DNA of 64,000 nucleotides from positions 11,785 to 75,784 of the forward strand of contig JBAYVF010000007.1 in assembly GCA_041674705.1 (NCBI GenBank), read 5' to 3'. Source of the stretch: Aquincolibacterium sp041674705. Lineage in GTDB: Bacteria > Omnitrophota > Omnitrophia > Omnitrophales > Aquincolibacteriaceae. The notes beneath the pieces were generated by a model. That model had not been told where the DNA came from, searched no databases, and saw only the letters and a list, made by a program, of their open reading frames with translations. Position numbers and translations under genes: made by a program. Below are positions 17,272-25,674 of this stretch, in pieces (position 1 is the stretch's first letter; the number at the start of each line of letters is the position of its first letter).

Positions 17272-17867
17272 ATGAACGGGTTCGTGCGCTGCTCGTTGCC
17301 GATCGTCGAGGAATCCGCATCGCCGTAAGCGTGCCCCGGAAAAACCTGGAGCGATCCGTCCAGTCCGGCAAGACGCTTCAGGCTTTGCATCATTTTCTTT
17401 TCATCGCCGCCCGGAAGATCGCAACGGCCGCAAGCCCCCACAAAAAGCGTATCGCCGGTGATGATCCTGTCGCCCGCCAGAACGCACTGCGCCCCTTCGG
17501 TGTGGCCCGGCGTGTGAAGAAAGGTCATTTCCAGATCTCCGATCCGGAGTTTGGAACCTTCCCGGGTTTCCACAAGATGCTCTTTGAACTCTTTCAGGAA
17601 TTTCGCCTCGTTTTCATGGACATAAATTTTGCACTTTGTTTTTTTGATCAAGCCTTCAACACCATTCGCATGATCAAAGTGCGTATGCGTGAGGACCCCC
17701 GCCACAACCTTCATGTCGTCTTTTTCGGCTTCCTTTAAAACGGCGTCCACGTCCCAGGCCGGATCCACCATGGCGCATTCTTTTTTCTTTTTATCGCCGA
17801 TGAGATAAACAAAATTCCCCATATAGCCCACAGGGATCTGTCTGAAATAAAGATTCTTGCTATCCAC
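17262..17867 (-). CDS. MBL-fold metallohydrolase, glyoxalase II / persulfide dioxygenase type
   Basis: The 201-residue protein has the metallo-beta-lactamase signature THTHFDHANG (about residues 60-69), a later HTPGHTEG, GDTLFVGACGRCDLPGGD and a final FPGHAYG, which together supply the two-metal site. The GRCD motif is shared by glyoxalase II and persulfide dioxygenase relatives; the substrate is probably a thioester or persulfide. The GTG start overlaps the end of folA by 8 bases, so it is the last gene of the folate-thymidylate operon. Confidence 0.88.
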   Translation of the reverse strand: MDSKNLYFRQIPVGYMGNFVYLIGDKKKKECAMVDPAWDVDAVLKEAEKDDMKVVAGVLTHTHFDHANGVEGLIKKTKCKIYVHENEAKFLKEFKEHLVETREGSKLRIGDLEMTFLHTPGHTEGAQCVLAGDRIITGDTLFVGACGRCDLPGGDEKKMMQSLKRLAGLDGSLQVFPGHAYGDADSSTIGNEQRTNPFMRF

Positions 17868-18354
17868 AGCAACAGCAGCTCTTATTCTTCACTTTCTCGT
17901 AATAAATCACTTCGAGGGTGGGATCATCTTGAATTTTGAGCCGCTTTTTTTCTACAAAGGACGGCGGGATCTCCGGGTAAAGAACATCCCCTTCGTAATC
18001 GGCGTGGATGCGGGTCAGGTAGATCGCGTCGACGCGATCGATCGTGGTCCGGTAGAGCTCGGCCCCTCCGATGATAAAGGCGTGCTCGGTCTTGACGTTC
18101 TTTAAAGCCTCATCCAAGGAAGCGAAAAATGTTTGCCCCGGGTAGGGCTTCGCGCCACTCCGGTCCAGGATGATATTCGTGCGCCCCGGCAAGGCTTTGC
18201 ATCCAAGGCTTTCGAACGTTTTGAGACCCATGATCACCGTCTGTCCGAGGGTCGTCGCTTTGAAATGTTGCAAATCTTTAGAAAAATGCCAGGGAAGCTG
18301 ATTCCCTTTTCCAATCACCCGTTTATTAGCGACTGCGACAATATGATAAAGCAT
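17860..18354 (-). CDS. folA: Dihydrofolate reductase with Cys-rich tail
   Basis: The 164-residue protein has the DHFR features: VAVANKRVIGKGNQLPWHFSKDLQHFKATT with the catalytic Asp, a nucleotide-binding IMGLKTFESLG and FIIGGAELYR. It reduces dihydrofolate to tetrahydrofolate with NADPH, regenerating the product of the neighbouring thymidylate synthase. The last residues, KNKSCCCCG, form four consecutive cysteines that DHFRs normally lack. The overlapping start of the MBL gene lies in the same bases, so the tail could be a by-product of the overlap. It belongs to the operon with thyA, from which a heptamer repeat separates it. Confidence 0.95.
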   Translation of the reverse strand: MLYHIVAVANKRVIGKGNQLPWHFSKDLQHFKATTLGQTVIMGLKTFESLGCKALPGRTNIILDRSGAKPYPGQTFFASLDEALKNVKTEHAFIIGGAELYRTTIDRVDAIYLTRIHADYEGDVLYPEIPPSFVEKKRLKIQDDPTLEVIYYEKVKNKSCCCCG

Positions 18355-18362
18355 GATAAACC

Positions 18363-18443
18363 TCCGAGACTAGAGACCGGAGACTGAAGACTGGAGACCC
18401 AAGCTTTTAGCTTTAGTCTGTGGTCTGTAGTCTGTGGTCTGAT
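18363..18443. repeat. AGACTNN heptamer inverted repeat (family C)
   Basis: The left arm has words GAGACTA GAGACCG and so on, and the right arm TAGTCTG TGGTCTG twice, both with exact 7-base period. It lies between thyA and folA. Confidence 0.85.
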
Positions 18444-19238
18444 TTATACCGCCACCGGCGCTTTGATCGCAGGCCACGGATCATAATGTTCGAGCGTAAA
18501 GTCTTCGTACTTAAAATCGAAAATATTTTGGACTTTGGGGTTCAAGATCATGCGGGGCTGCGAACGCGGTTCGCGCGAAAGCTGAAGCTTCACTTGTTCC
18601 ATGTGATTTGAATAAATATGAACATCTCCAAAAGTGTGGACGAACTCTCCGGGCTGAAGACCCGTGACCTGCGCCATCATGAGCGTCAGAAGCGCGTAAG
18701 AAGCGATATTAAAAGGCACGCCCAGAAAGACATCGGCGCTTCGCTGATAAAGCTGGCAGGAAAGTTTTCCGTTCAACACATAGAACTGAAAGAAGGCGTG
18801 ACAAGGCGGTAGCGCCATCTTGTCGATCTCCCCGACATTCCAGGCGCTCACGATGATCCGGCGGCTGTCCGGGGTTTTCCGGATCATCTCCACCGCTTGC
18901 GTGATCTGGTCCACGACGGTGCCGTCCATGCGTTTCCACGCGCGCCATTGGGCGCCGTAGACCGGTCCGAGATCCCCGTTTTGATCCGCCCACTCATCCC
19001 AAATGGTCACACCGTTATCTTTCAGAAACTTAATATTCGTATCGCCACGAAGCAGCCACAGAAGCTCGTAAACCACGGCCTTGGTGTAGATCTTCTTGGT
19101 GGTAAGGAGCGGAAATCCCTTGGAAAGATCAAATCGCATTTGATAACCGAACGTGCTGATCGTGCCCGTGCCGGTGCGATCTTTTTTCTCAGTCCCATGA
19201 TCAAGAATATGCCTTAAAAGATCCAGATATTGTTTCAT
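18444..19238 (-). CDS. thyA: Thymidylate synthase
   Basis: The 264-residue protein has the length of the E. coli enzyme and the catalytic motif LPPCHAFFQFYV, with the nucleophilic Cys near residue 146. RTGTGTISTFG at the N-terminus binds phosphate, and QRSADVFLGVPFNIASYA completes the dUMP site. It makes dTMP from dUMP with methylene-tetrahydrofolate, and DHFR downstream recycles the cofactor. The ATG overlaps the stop of the DUF4340 gene by 4 bases, so a transporter operon and the thymidylate genes are translationally coupled. Confidence 0.97.
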   Translation of the reverse strand: MKQYLDLLRHILDHGTEKKDRTGTGTISTFGYQMRFDLSKGFPLLTTKKIYTKAVVYELLWLLRGDTNIKFLKDNGVTIWDEWADQNGDLGPVYGAQWRAWKRMDGTVVDQITQAVEMIRKTPDSRRIIVSAWNVGEIDKMALPPCHAFFQFYVLNGKLSCQLYQRSADVFLGVPFNIASYALLTLMMAQVTGLQPGEFVHTFGDVHIYSNHMEQVKLQLSREPRSQPRMILNPKVQNIFDFKYEDFTLEHYDPWPAIKAPVAV

Positions 19239-20347
19239 GTCACTTGCCCGCCAGCGCTTGGTGGCGCGGCTTGTTCCTGCTCTTCCTGTAGGGCGGTCGA
19301 GATGTCTTGCGATATGTCTTTCTTGGTTTCCGCGACGGGCGGAGCATCTTTTAAAAAATGCGTGTCATCGACATTCAGGTCGTCAAAAAAAGAAGCTTGA
19401 AGCCCGAAAACCGTAGAATTTCCCGAGCGAGCCACATAAAGAAGCTCTGCTTTTTCGTCCTTGGATCCCGCATTGAGAAATGTTTTCTTGCTCTCCTCGA
19501 TCACGGCCAACTGCCACACGGGCTTCTCTAAACCATACCCCGGCCCGCCAGGGTCCACGACCTTTTGCGCCTGAATACTGTTCATCGCCGCAATAAATTT
19601 CAGAACTTTGTCAGGGTCAGGTAAGGAAGAGACATCCTGACGCAGGAATTTCCAGGAAATTTTGAGCGGGTCTTTGGGATCGGTCTCACGCTTGAGACCT
19701 GCTACCCTCGTTTTTTCCTCACCCTGGATCCTGAAAACGGCAACCTCGGTCACCTTCTCAGTATCCAGATTGAAAAGACGAAGATCGGCCCAAGGAGCGC
19801 TCGCCGGAACCGCCTCCTTGAAATTTTCAAAGATCCCCAAGAGCTCTTCCATGTTTGCGTCTACAAGATAAACGTTTTCACTTTTAGCCTGACGCATAAA
19901 ATAGCCGTTTTCACCCGCCTTTTGGGTCCCAAGCCGAAGATCCAGAAGCAAAACGTTTCCGGCCCCAAAAAGTTGCATCGAAAAAGCCTCGGCGTCCTGA
20001 ATGCCAAAATCCGTGAAGAGCTTTTTCCCGGAACCGCGTAGCTCGCCTTGAGCTGATCGAAGTTTTTCAATAAGCGCTTCCACTTTCACGGGATCTGCTT
20101 GGGCGCCCCAAAGACTTTTCACTTTCCAAATACCATTCTCGTTGGCGAGTTCTACAACCGGAGATTGATTGCCGTGACGGATCGTGATCCTTTCAAGTTT
20201 CGCCGGATCGAATCTTGCAAAAGCAACACGGCCTCCCTGCGCTGCCCCCGCGTTATCGCCCGCGGAACGCGCCAAGGACTTCAAAAGGATCCCCGCTGCG
20301 AGGATGCCGAAAATAATACTTAAGACAATGATCTGTTTTGGTTTCAT
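19235..20347 (-). CDS. DUF4340 domain protein of the Gld-type ABC system
   Basis: The 370-residue protein has one N-terminal membrane helix (IIVLSIIFGILAAGILL) and a large extracytoplasmic part with DUF4340-type repeats (PAKLERITIRHGNQSPVVELANENGIWKV and a second half around residue 190). DUF4340 proteins are regularly encoded next to GldG-like ABC auxiliary proteins, as here. The molecular role is unknown. The C-terminal tail is acidic and Gln-rich. It ends in an overlap with thyA. Confidence 0.85.
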   Translation of the reverse strand: MKPKQIIVLSIIFGILAAGILLKSLARSAGDNAGAAQGGRVAFARFDPAKLERITIRHGNQSPVVELANENGIWKVKSLWGAQADPVKVEALIEKLRSAQGELRGSGKKLFTDFGIQDAEAFSMQLFGAGNVLLLDLRLGTQKAGENGYFMRQAKSENVYLVDANMEELLGIFENFKEAVPASAPWADLRLFNLDTEKVTEVAVFRIQGEEKTRVAGLKRETDPKDPLKISWKFLRQDVSSLPDPDKVLKFIAAMNSIQAQKVVDPGGPGYGLEKPVWQLAVIEESKKTFLNAGSKDEKAELLYVARSGNSTVFGLQASFFDDLNVDDTHFLKDAPPVAETKKDISQDISTALQEEQEQAAPPSAGGQVT

Positions 20348-20378
20348 AGATTTTTACTGTTTCAAAACCAGGCCTTGT

Positions 20379-22883
20379 TTAGGCGGTTAGGCTTTTCAGA
20401 TAAAGTTGTTTGGTGCGGCGACGCATATACGCCCGGCCAAACCCCAAAAGAGCGATGAGGACCGGCACCAGGAACATCACGAAGAGCCGCCAAGCCACTT
20501 TCGCCGGGGCCGAAACTTTTGGAAGCGCGCGTCCCACCTGCCCTTTGGAGCGGATACCAATCAGCGCATCACCGAGCGTCAGGACATCCATAGCGTTTAG
20601 GAAAAAATTAAGATGCCCGCCATTCTGCATAAGCTGTTTTTGGAAAGGCGTCGCGGCGCCGATCAGCAGAAGTTTTCCTGGCTTGGGCAGGAGAGTCTTT
20701 GGCGTTTTTTCTTTTTTGATTTCTCCCACGGGAACGGGCAATGCCGCATCGGTCGAGACCTCCGGAGCCCATTCCGGCATGGCCTTGCCTTTGAATGCAT
20801 CTGCAAATTGTCCTTCGGCCAGCACCGCTAGCAGAAAGGGCCCTCGCGCGCTTGTCCCAACACGCGCAAGCGCCTGAGGCGTCAGGTCTCCCGACTTGAA
20901 CGGTACGGTCCAGGAACGCTTGCTGGAATGAAGCAACGTCTGTACTTTGAGTCCCTGAGCTTTGATCTTATCCTGATCTATTTTCAGCGCGCTGCCCCAG
21001 AGATAAAAGAATGCTGAAAGACGCGCGGTGATGGAAGTTTGAGCATTCATTTCGGAATCTGTCAGCAGGATCTGGATCGGTAATTTGACGGGGATGGACA
21101 TGCCCAAAAGCCCTTCGCGCCCGCCGCCCGAAAGCGTGATCGCTTCGCTTTGTTCATCCGCCAAGATGCTTGTTTCCACCTGGAATCCCCAGACCGAAAG
21201 CAGGTCATTCACGGCGGGGTTCTTCTCACTCGGCACAAGTGCGATTGACCCCATGCCTTCGGGCTTGTAATTGAATTCGTAATTCTGCACGGCCATAAAA
21301 ACGGAACCACCCTGACAAAGGAATCTATCAATTTCATATTTCTGCCGCTCGTTCAAGTTCCCCGGTTGGGCCACCACCAGCGTCTTCGTCCCCGCGGGAA
21401 TTCCGGATTTTTCATTTAAAGAAATGCGTGACACGGGATAACCTTCGGACTCTAACCCTACCTGCAAATATTCGTAAGGATCATCACGGTAGCTTGCCGG
21501 CACTTGCCCGCCGAGCTGCTGGAGAAGCATCATCAGATTGGGATCGACCGACTTCTCGGTATAAGGCGCCATCAGCGCGACTTTCGGGATCCCGGGAAGG
21601 GTCATGCGATAAAGCTTTGAAATAATGGCATACTCCAGATCATCGAGATTCCCGGGATGGATCTGCGGCAGGACCTCCTCGGGTTTTTCCTTGTAAGAGA
21701 TCGTCAGTCCGGAATAAATAAGACGGACGCCCACTTCATCGGACTGGATGGACTGGACCTGGAACGGCTGGACTCCTTTTTTGGAAAGCTTTTCCTCCAT
21801 CGTGTCTTCTTTTTTGGTTCCTTCAACCGCGGTCGCGGCATCCATATGGAAGACCTGGTATTGAAAGTGGCCTCCGGATACAACGCGTAATTCCTCGAGC
21901 TTGTCGCGCGCGTCCTGCTCGAGCGTTTTCATGGAAGTTGGCATTTTGTCCGCGGAAGAAATGTAGAATTTCACCATGACGGGTGATGGAAGGCTCCTCA
22001 GGATCTTCCGGGTCGCCGAAGAGATCGTATAGGACCGGCCTTCACTCATATCGAAGCGGCCGAGCGGGACTCCGGCCACAAGCCAATTGCTCAAGAGGAA
22101 GATCCCTGCCGAGATCAGGGCTGCGGTCGTAAAGATCGAGGCGGCTTTCGGCCGCATCCGTCCTTCGATCCAAAACCCGTTTAGCACAAGCGCCACGGCG
22201 CTGCCGACAAGAAAATAAAGCGCGTCGCGGTTATCGATCACGCCCTTGGCAAACGTGCTGTAATGATCCGCGCTTCCGAGAAAATGCCGGAGAAAGGTCC
22301 CAAGCCCACCCACCCATCCATCGATGGAAGAAGCCACAAATTCCGTGCCCGTGAGATAAAGGCCGAAGCAGATCATCATGGAAAGAATGAACGCGACGAT
22401 CTGATCACGATAAAAACCTGAAACCAACATCCCGATCGCAAGAAAGAAACCTCCCAGGAGCGCTGCGCCCACATAACCGCTCAGGATCGCGCCGAGATCC
22501 GGCCTCCCGAGTACGGTGAGCATCACCGGGATCGGGAACGTGCAGGCAAGCGTGATCAGATAAAAAAGAAAACTCGCAAAGAATTTCCCGAGTACCAGCT
22601 CGTGCGCCTGCATGGGAAAAGTCAGCAACAGCTCTTGCGTGTTCCCGCGCTTCTCTTCGGCCCAAAGACGCATGGAAATGGCCGGCAAAAGAACCGAAAG
22701 AAAGAACGGAAGCGTGTAGAAGAAAGCCCGCATATCCACGCGCCCGACCAGAAAAAACTGCGTCATGAAAAGGCCGCCGTTCAAGAGCGTAAAGATGACC
22801 ATGAAGATGTAAGCGATCGGGGAATTAAAATAAGCCGCAAGCTCCCTGTTCAGGATAGTAAGGAGATTCGAGCCTTTTTTCAT
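20379..22883 (-). CDS. GldF-GldG fusion: ABC-2 permease plus ABC-type auxiliary protein
   Basis: The 834-residue protein joins two usually separate proteins. Residues 1-240 are an ABC-2 permease with six membrane helices (RELAAYFNSPIAYIFMVIF at the start, the LLTFPMQAHELVLGKF coupling region). Residues 250-830 are a GldG/ABC_transp_aux part with a membrane helix, the FDMSEGRSYTISSATRKIL motif, a large soluble GIFT-like domain and a final membrane helix (LFVMFLVPVLIALLGF). In Bacteroidota GldFG takes part in gliding and secretion; elsewhere such systems have unknown substrates. The ATG overlaps the ATPase stop by 4 bases. Confidence 0.88.
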   Translation of the reverse strand: MKKGSNLLTILNRELAAYFNSPIAYIFMVIFTLLNGGLFMTQFFLVGRVDMRAFFYTLPFFLSVLLPAISMRLWAEEKRGNTQELLLTFPMQAHELVLGKFFASFLFYLITLACTFPIPVMLTVLGRPDLGAILSGYVGAALLGGFFLAIGMLVSGFYRDQIVAFILSMMICFGLYLTGTEFVASSIDGWVGGLGTFLRHFLGSADHYSTFAKGVIDNRDALYFLVGSAVALVLNGFWIEGRMRPKAASIFTTAALISAGIFLLSNWLVAGVPLGRFDMSEGRSYTISSATRKILRSLPSPVMVKFYISSADKMPTSMKTLEQDARDKLEELRVVSGGHFQYQVFHMDAATAVEGTKKEDTMEEKLSKKGVQPFQVQSIQSDEVGVRLIYSGLTISYKEKPEEVLPQIHPGNLDDLEYAIISKLYRMTLPGIPKVALMAPYTEKSVDPNLMMLLQQLGGQVPASYRDDPYEYLQVGLESEGYPVSRISLNEKSGIPAGTKTLVVAQPGNLNERQKYEIDRFLCQGGSVFMAVQNYEFNYKPEGMGSIALVPSEKNPAVNDLLSVWGFQVETSILADEQSEAITLSGGGREGLLGMSIPVKLPIQILLTDSEMNAQTSITARLSAFFYLWGSALKIDQDKIKAQGLKVQTLLHSSKRSWTVPFKSGDLTPQALARVGTSARGPFLLAVLAEGQFADAFKGKAMPEWAPEVSTDAALPVPVGEIKKEKTPKTLLPKPGKLLLIGAATPFQKQLMQNGGHLNFFLNAMDVLTLGDALIGIRSKGQVGRALPKVSAPAKVAWRLFVMFLVPVLIALLGFGRAYMRRRTKQLYLKSLTA

Positions 22884-23632
22884 GCGCTCACCTTCTGCGT
22901 GGGGATCAGCAACTGGATAAAGATCTCTTCCAGGCTTAGTTCCCGCGCGGCTTTCCCGGAACCTTGGACTTTCTCCGCCAGCTCTCGCTTCGTCCCTTGC
23001 GCCACAAGCTGGCCTTCATTGATGATCACGATGCGGTCGGCCAGGGCTTCGACCTCCGGCAGAATATGCGTGGAAAAAATAATGGTTTTTTCCTTGGCAA
23101 GACTTTTCACGAGGGAACGGATCTCGATGATCTGGATCGGATCCAGCCCCGACGTAGGTTCATCCAGGATCAGCACCTTGGGGTCATGGATCAAAGCCTG
23201 CGCGAGTCCCACTCTCTGGCCGTACCCCTTGGAAAGTTCACACAAAAGATGTTTCCACACGCTCTTGAGATGGCAGGCACTTTTAACCCACTCAAGACGT
23301 TCCACGAGCCTGGACCCTTCAAGTGCGCGCGCTTTGCCGACGAACGTCAGATATTCATCCACCCGCATATCACCATAAAGCGGAACCGTTTCAGGCAAAT
23401 AGCCGATGCGCTTACGGACTTCGATAGGATCTTCAAGGATGTCGAAGCCGTCAACTTTCGCGGTGCCGGAGGAGGGAAAAAGATAGGTCGTGAGGATCCG
23501 CATGGCGGTCGTTTTTCCGGCGCCGTTGGGGCCCAGGAGGCCCAACACTTCTCCGGGATTCGCCTGGAAGGAAACGTGGTCCAGCGCGATCGCCGGGCCG
23601 TAATGCATTGTGAGTTCTTTAACTTCAATCAT
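22880..23632 (-). CDS. ABC transporter ATPase, GldA-like
   Basis: The 250-residue ATPase has Walker A GPNGAGKTTAMRIL, the signature LSKGYGQRVGLAQ and Walker B VLILDEPTSGLDP. It pairs with the fused permease encoded immediately downstream with a 4-base overlap. First gene of a six-gene operon that ends with the MBL hydrolase. It resembles GldA/CcmA-type ATPases; direction of transport is probably export or envelope-related. Confidence 0.92.
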   Translation of the reverse strand: MIEVKELTMHYGPAIALDHVSFQANPGEVLGLLGPNGAGKTTAMRILTTYLFPSSGTAKVDGFDILEDPIEVRKRIGYLPETVPLYGDMRVDEYLTFVGKARALEGSRLVERLEWVKSACHLKSVWKHLLCELSKGYGQRVGLAQALIHDPKVLILDEPTSGLDPIQIIEIRSLVKSLAKEKTIIFSTHILPEVEALADRIVIINEGQLVAQGTKRELAEKVQGSGKAARELSLEEIFIQLLIPTQKVSA

Positions 23633-23642
23633 TAAAATCCCC

Positions 23643-23728
23643 TGTGATAAGTTATAAGTGGTAAGTGATAAGAAGAGTAAGCGCCAAGTATTTTTTACTT
23701 ATCACTTACAGCTTACCACTTACACTGA
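23643..23728. repeat. TAAGTGG heptamer inverted repeat (family D)
   Basis: The left arm has TAAGTTA TAAGTGG TAAGTGA and the right arm ACTTATC ACTTACA with 7-base period, around a T-rich loop. It separates the Bax-inhibitor gene from the ABC operon. Confidence 0.85.
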
Positions 23729-23729
23729 T

Positions 23730-24416
23730 CTATCGGCGCCGGCCGAAGATCTGCAGCAAAAACAGGAACATATTAATGAAATCCAGATAAAGCATCAGAG
23801 CGCCGACGATCGCGAGTTGCTCGGGCGCGTTCGCCATGCTCCGGTGAATGGCCTTGAGCCGTTGCGTGTCATACGCCGTAAGCCCGATAAAAACCGCGAC
23901 GCCGCAATAAGAAACGATCCAGGTAAAAACAGGCGAGTGAAAAAATATATTCACGACGCTGGCAATGATCACGCCGATCAAGGCCATAAAACAGAAACTC
24001 CCGATCGAGGTCAGGTCTTGCTTCGTCACCCAGCCGTAAACGCTCACGCCCGCGAACGTCATGGCTGTAATAAAAAAAGTCGAGGAGATCGAGGCGGAAG
24101 TATAAACGAGAAAGATGCCCGACATCGTCATGCCATTCAGCGCCGAGTAGGCCAGAAAACCGATCGTCGCCGCCTGAGCTGAGATCTTCTGAAGGCTCCG
24201 GGTCAACCATATCACTAAAATAAACTCCGCGATGAAGCAAGCCCACATGCCTCCATGCAAAAGAAAGCTCAGGAGCGAGGTGTTAGTGATCGTGACAAAA
24301 GCGGCGAGCCCCGTGAGCGCGAGCCCCATGGCCATCCATTGATACACGCGTTGCATAAAATTAGAGAAAACGTCTTCTTGAGAATACGCAAAAGGTTTAT
24401 TTTCCTGCTCGTTCAT
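23730..24416 (-). CDS. Bax inhibitor-1/YccA family membrane protein
   Basis: The 228-residue protein has seven membrane helices and the BI-1 pattern: VYQWMAMGLALTGLAAF, LNGMTMSGIF, GLTAYDTQRLKAIHRSMANA with the conserved Asp, and a C-terminal LYLDFINMFLFLLQIFG. Bacterial members such as BsYetJ are pH-dependent calcium leak channels; YccA interacts with FtsH. Its ribosome site GGGGTGA lies in a TCTAACGGGG palindrome half. Confidence 0.92.
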   Translation of the reverse strand: MNEQENKPFAYSQEDVFSNFMQRVYQWMAMGLALTGLAAFVTITNTSLLSFLLHGGMWACFIAEFILVIWLTRSLQKISAQAATIGFLAYSALNGMTMSGIFLVYTSASISSTFFITAMTFAGVSVYGWVTKQDLTSIGSFCFMALIGVIIASVVNIFFHSPVFTWIVSYCGVAVFIGLTAYDTQRLKAIHRSMANAPEQLAIVGALMLYLDFINMFLFLLQIFGRRR

Positions 24417-24421
24417 GATTC

Positions 24422-24564
24422 ACCCCGTTAGAGATAGGAAGCGCTACGAAAGCGCTTCCGTGCATTGCAACGATTCATTATCAAAACTGTCTTTACCCCA
24501 TTCCACAAAATACCACCATCACCGCCGCTACAATCTCTAACGGGGCAAACCTCCGTTAGAGAAA
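24422..24564. repeat. CCCCGTTAGAG inverted element, copy 1
   Basis: CCCCGTTAGAGAT (24422) and its complement ending CTCTAACGGGG (24534-24544) enclose about 100 bases with an inner GAAGCGCT/AGCGCTTC hairpin; a further CCGTTAGAG follows at 24553. The same outer repeats enclose the spacer at 28443-28546. Confidence 0.6.
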
Positions 24565-24601
24565 GATTTGATGAAATATTTTATCCAAAGTTTTTGCTTA
24601 T

Positions 24602-24994
24602 TCAAGATAGAGGCGCCGGCGGTATCTCCACCGGAGCCAATGACGCTAAAAATTCTTTTATTTTCCTCGCGGGTCTGGCAACGATCGCTTTGTCGCCTTT
24701 TTCCACGATAGGGCGTTGAAGAAGATCGGGATAGATCGCCAGGAGGTCCAGCCACTGGCCTTCGGTAAGCTGCTTTTCGCCAAGCCGAAGGTCTCCAAAA
24801 AGCTGGTCCTTCTTGCGGATCAATTCCTCAACCGGAAGACCCAGCTTCTGGATGAGCTCTTTGAGCTTCGCCTTAGGGATCGGATCGGTGAAATAATCCA
24901 CCGCATCAAAATCCACGTTCGCTTCTTTTAAGATCTGAGCGACCTCTTTACAGGTCGTACAAGTCGGTTTTTGATAGATCGTGATGTCAGCCAT
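24602..24994 (-). CDS. ArsC/Spx-family protein with CxxC motif
   Basis: The protein of 130 residues has the ArsC fold: ITIYQKPTCTTCKEVAQIL at the N-terminus, ELIRKKDQLFGDL in the middle, and LLQRPIVEKGDKAIVARPARKIKEFL at the end. The active-site segment is CTTC, as in Spx and some reductases, rather than the single Cys of classical arsenate reductase. The start at 24994 has GGAG at 8 bases. A C-terminal Pro-rich extension is unusual. The function could be arsenate reduction or thiol redox control. Confidence 0.85.
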   Translation of the reverse strand: MADITIYQKPTCTTCKEVAQILKEANVDFDAVDYFTDPIPKAKLKELIQKLGLPVEELIRKKDQLFGDLRLGEKQLTEGQWLDLLAIYPDLLQRPIVEKGDKAIVARPARKIKEFLASLAPVEIPPAPLS

Positions 24995-25005
24995 AAAGAC
25001 TCCAA

Positions 25006-25068
25006 GGTACGGAGTGCAGCGCAAGGTGTACGGCGGAAAAGCTTACGCCGTACTCCGTACGCCGTACT
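25006..25068. repeat. GTACGGC heptamer inverted repeat (family A)
   Basis: The arms carry GGTACGG-type words and ACGCCGT ACTCCGT complements around AAAAGCTT. The right edge supplies the TAG stop codon of the Nudix gene. Confidence 0.85.
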
Positions 25069-25573
25069 AGGTTTTTAGGAAGTACAGCCCCACATAGACT
25101 TTCGGATCGACAAGGAATCCTTTTTTTTCCATCTCATAAAGCCAAATATCCGCCTCTTTAAGCGGTATTTCATGGACCCGGATGGATTCTGAGGCATCGC
25201 CGCCCCCCGGACCTTTTTTCACTACGTCGAGAGCCTGAAAGAAGGCGATAGTTTCAGAACTCAGGCCGCTTGAAACTGGACCCTCCACCAAAAATGATAA
25301 ATGCTCCGCTTCATAACCGGTTTCTTCGAAAAGTTCGCGCCGGGCAGCGGCCTCCATCGTCTCCGGGTCATGCAGCATCTGGTCATTCACAAGTCCTGCC
25401 GGCCATTCGATCACTTGGGCTTCCACCGGCCTTCGGAACTGTTCGACAAAAATAACTTTTCCTTCTTTCGTCATCGGCACGATAACGACGATCCCGCTGC
25501 AATTAGTCCGTTTGACGTACTCCCAATTGTCTTCGGAGATCAGATGAAGATATTTTCCTTTGTGTAAGATCAT
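25067..25573 (-). CDS. Nudix hydrolase, ADP-ribose pyrophosphatase type
   Basis: The 168-residue protein has the Nudix box with G, then REL-EETGY (AARRELFEETGYEAEHL, about residues 76-92). The upstream QFRRPVEAQVIEWPAGLV is typical of ADP-ribose/ADP-sugar pyrophosphatases, which hydrolyse ADP-ribose to AMP and ribose-5-phosphate. The stop codon lies at the edge of a family A repeat. Substrate identity is inferred by family. Confidence 0.9.
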   Translation of the reverse strand: MILHKGKYLHLISEDNWEYVKRTNCSGIVVIVPMTKEGKVIFVEQFRRPVEAQVIEWPAGLVNDQMLHDPETMEAAARRELFEETGYEAEHLSFLVEGPVSSGLSSETIAFFQALDVVKKGPGGGDASESIRVHEIPLKEADIWLYEMEKKGFLVDPKVYVGLYFLKT

Positions 25574-25588
25574 ATCTTAACGAGGGTC

Positions 25589-25668
25589 TCGGATGAAGGA
25601 TGGCGGAAGGCGTCCAACCTTTGCTTTTCGCTTTGCTCCATCCACCATCCTCCTTCCATCATCCCGTT
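25589..25668. repeat. GGATGGN heptamer inverted repeat (family B)
   Basis: The left arm GGATGAA GGATGGC GGAAGGC and the right arm CCATCCA CCATCCT CCTTCCA show a 7-base period. It separates the gamma-glutamyltransferase and Nudix genes. Confidence 0.8.
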
Positions 25669-25674
25669 TTTAAG

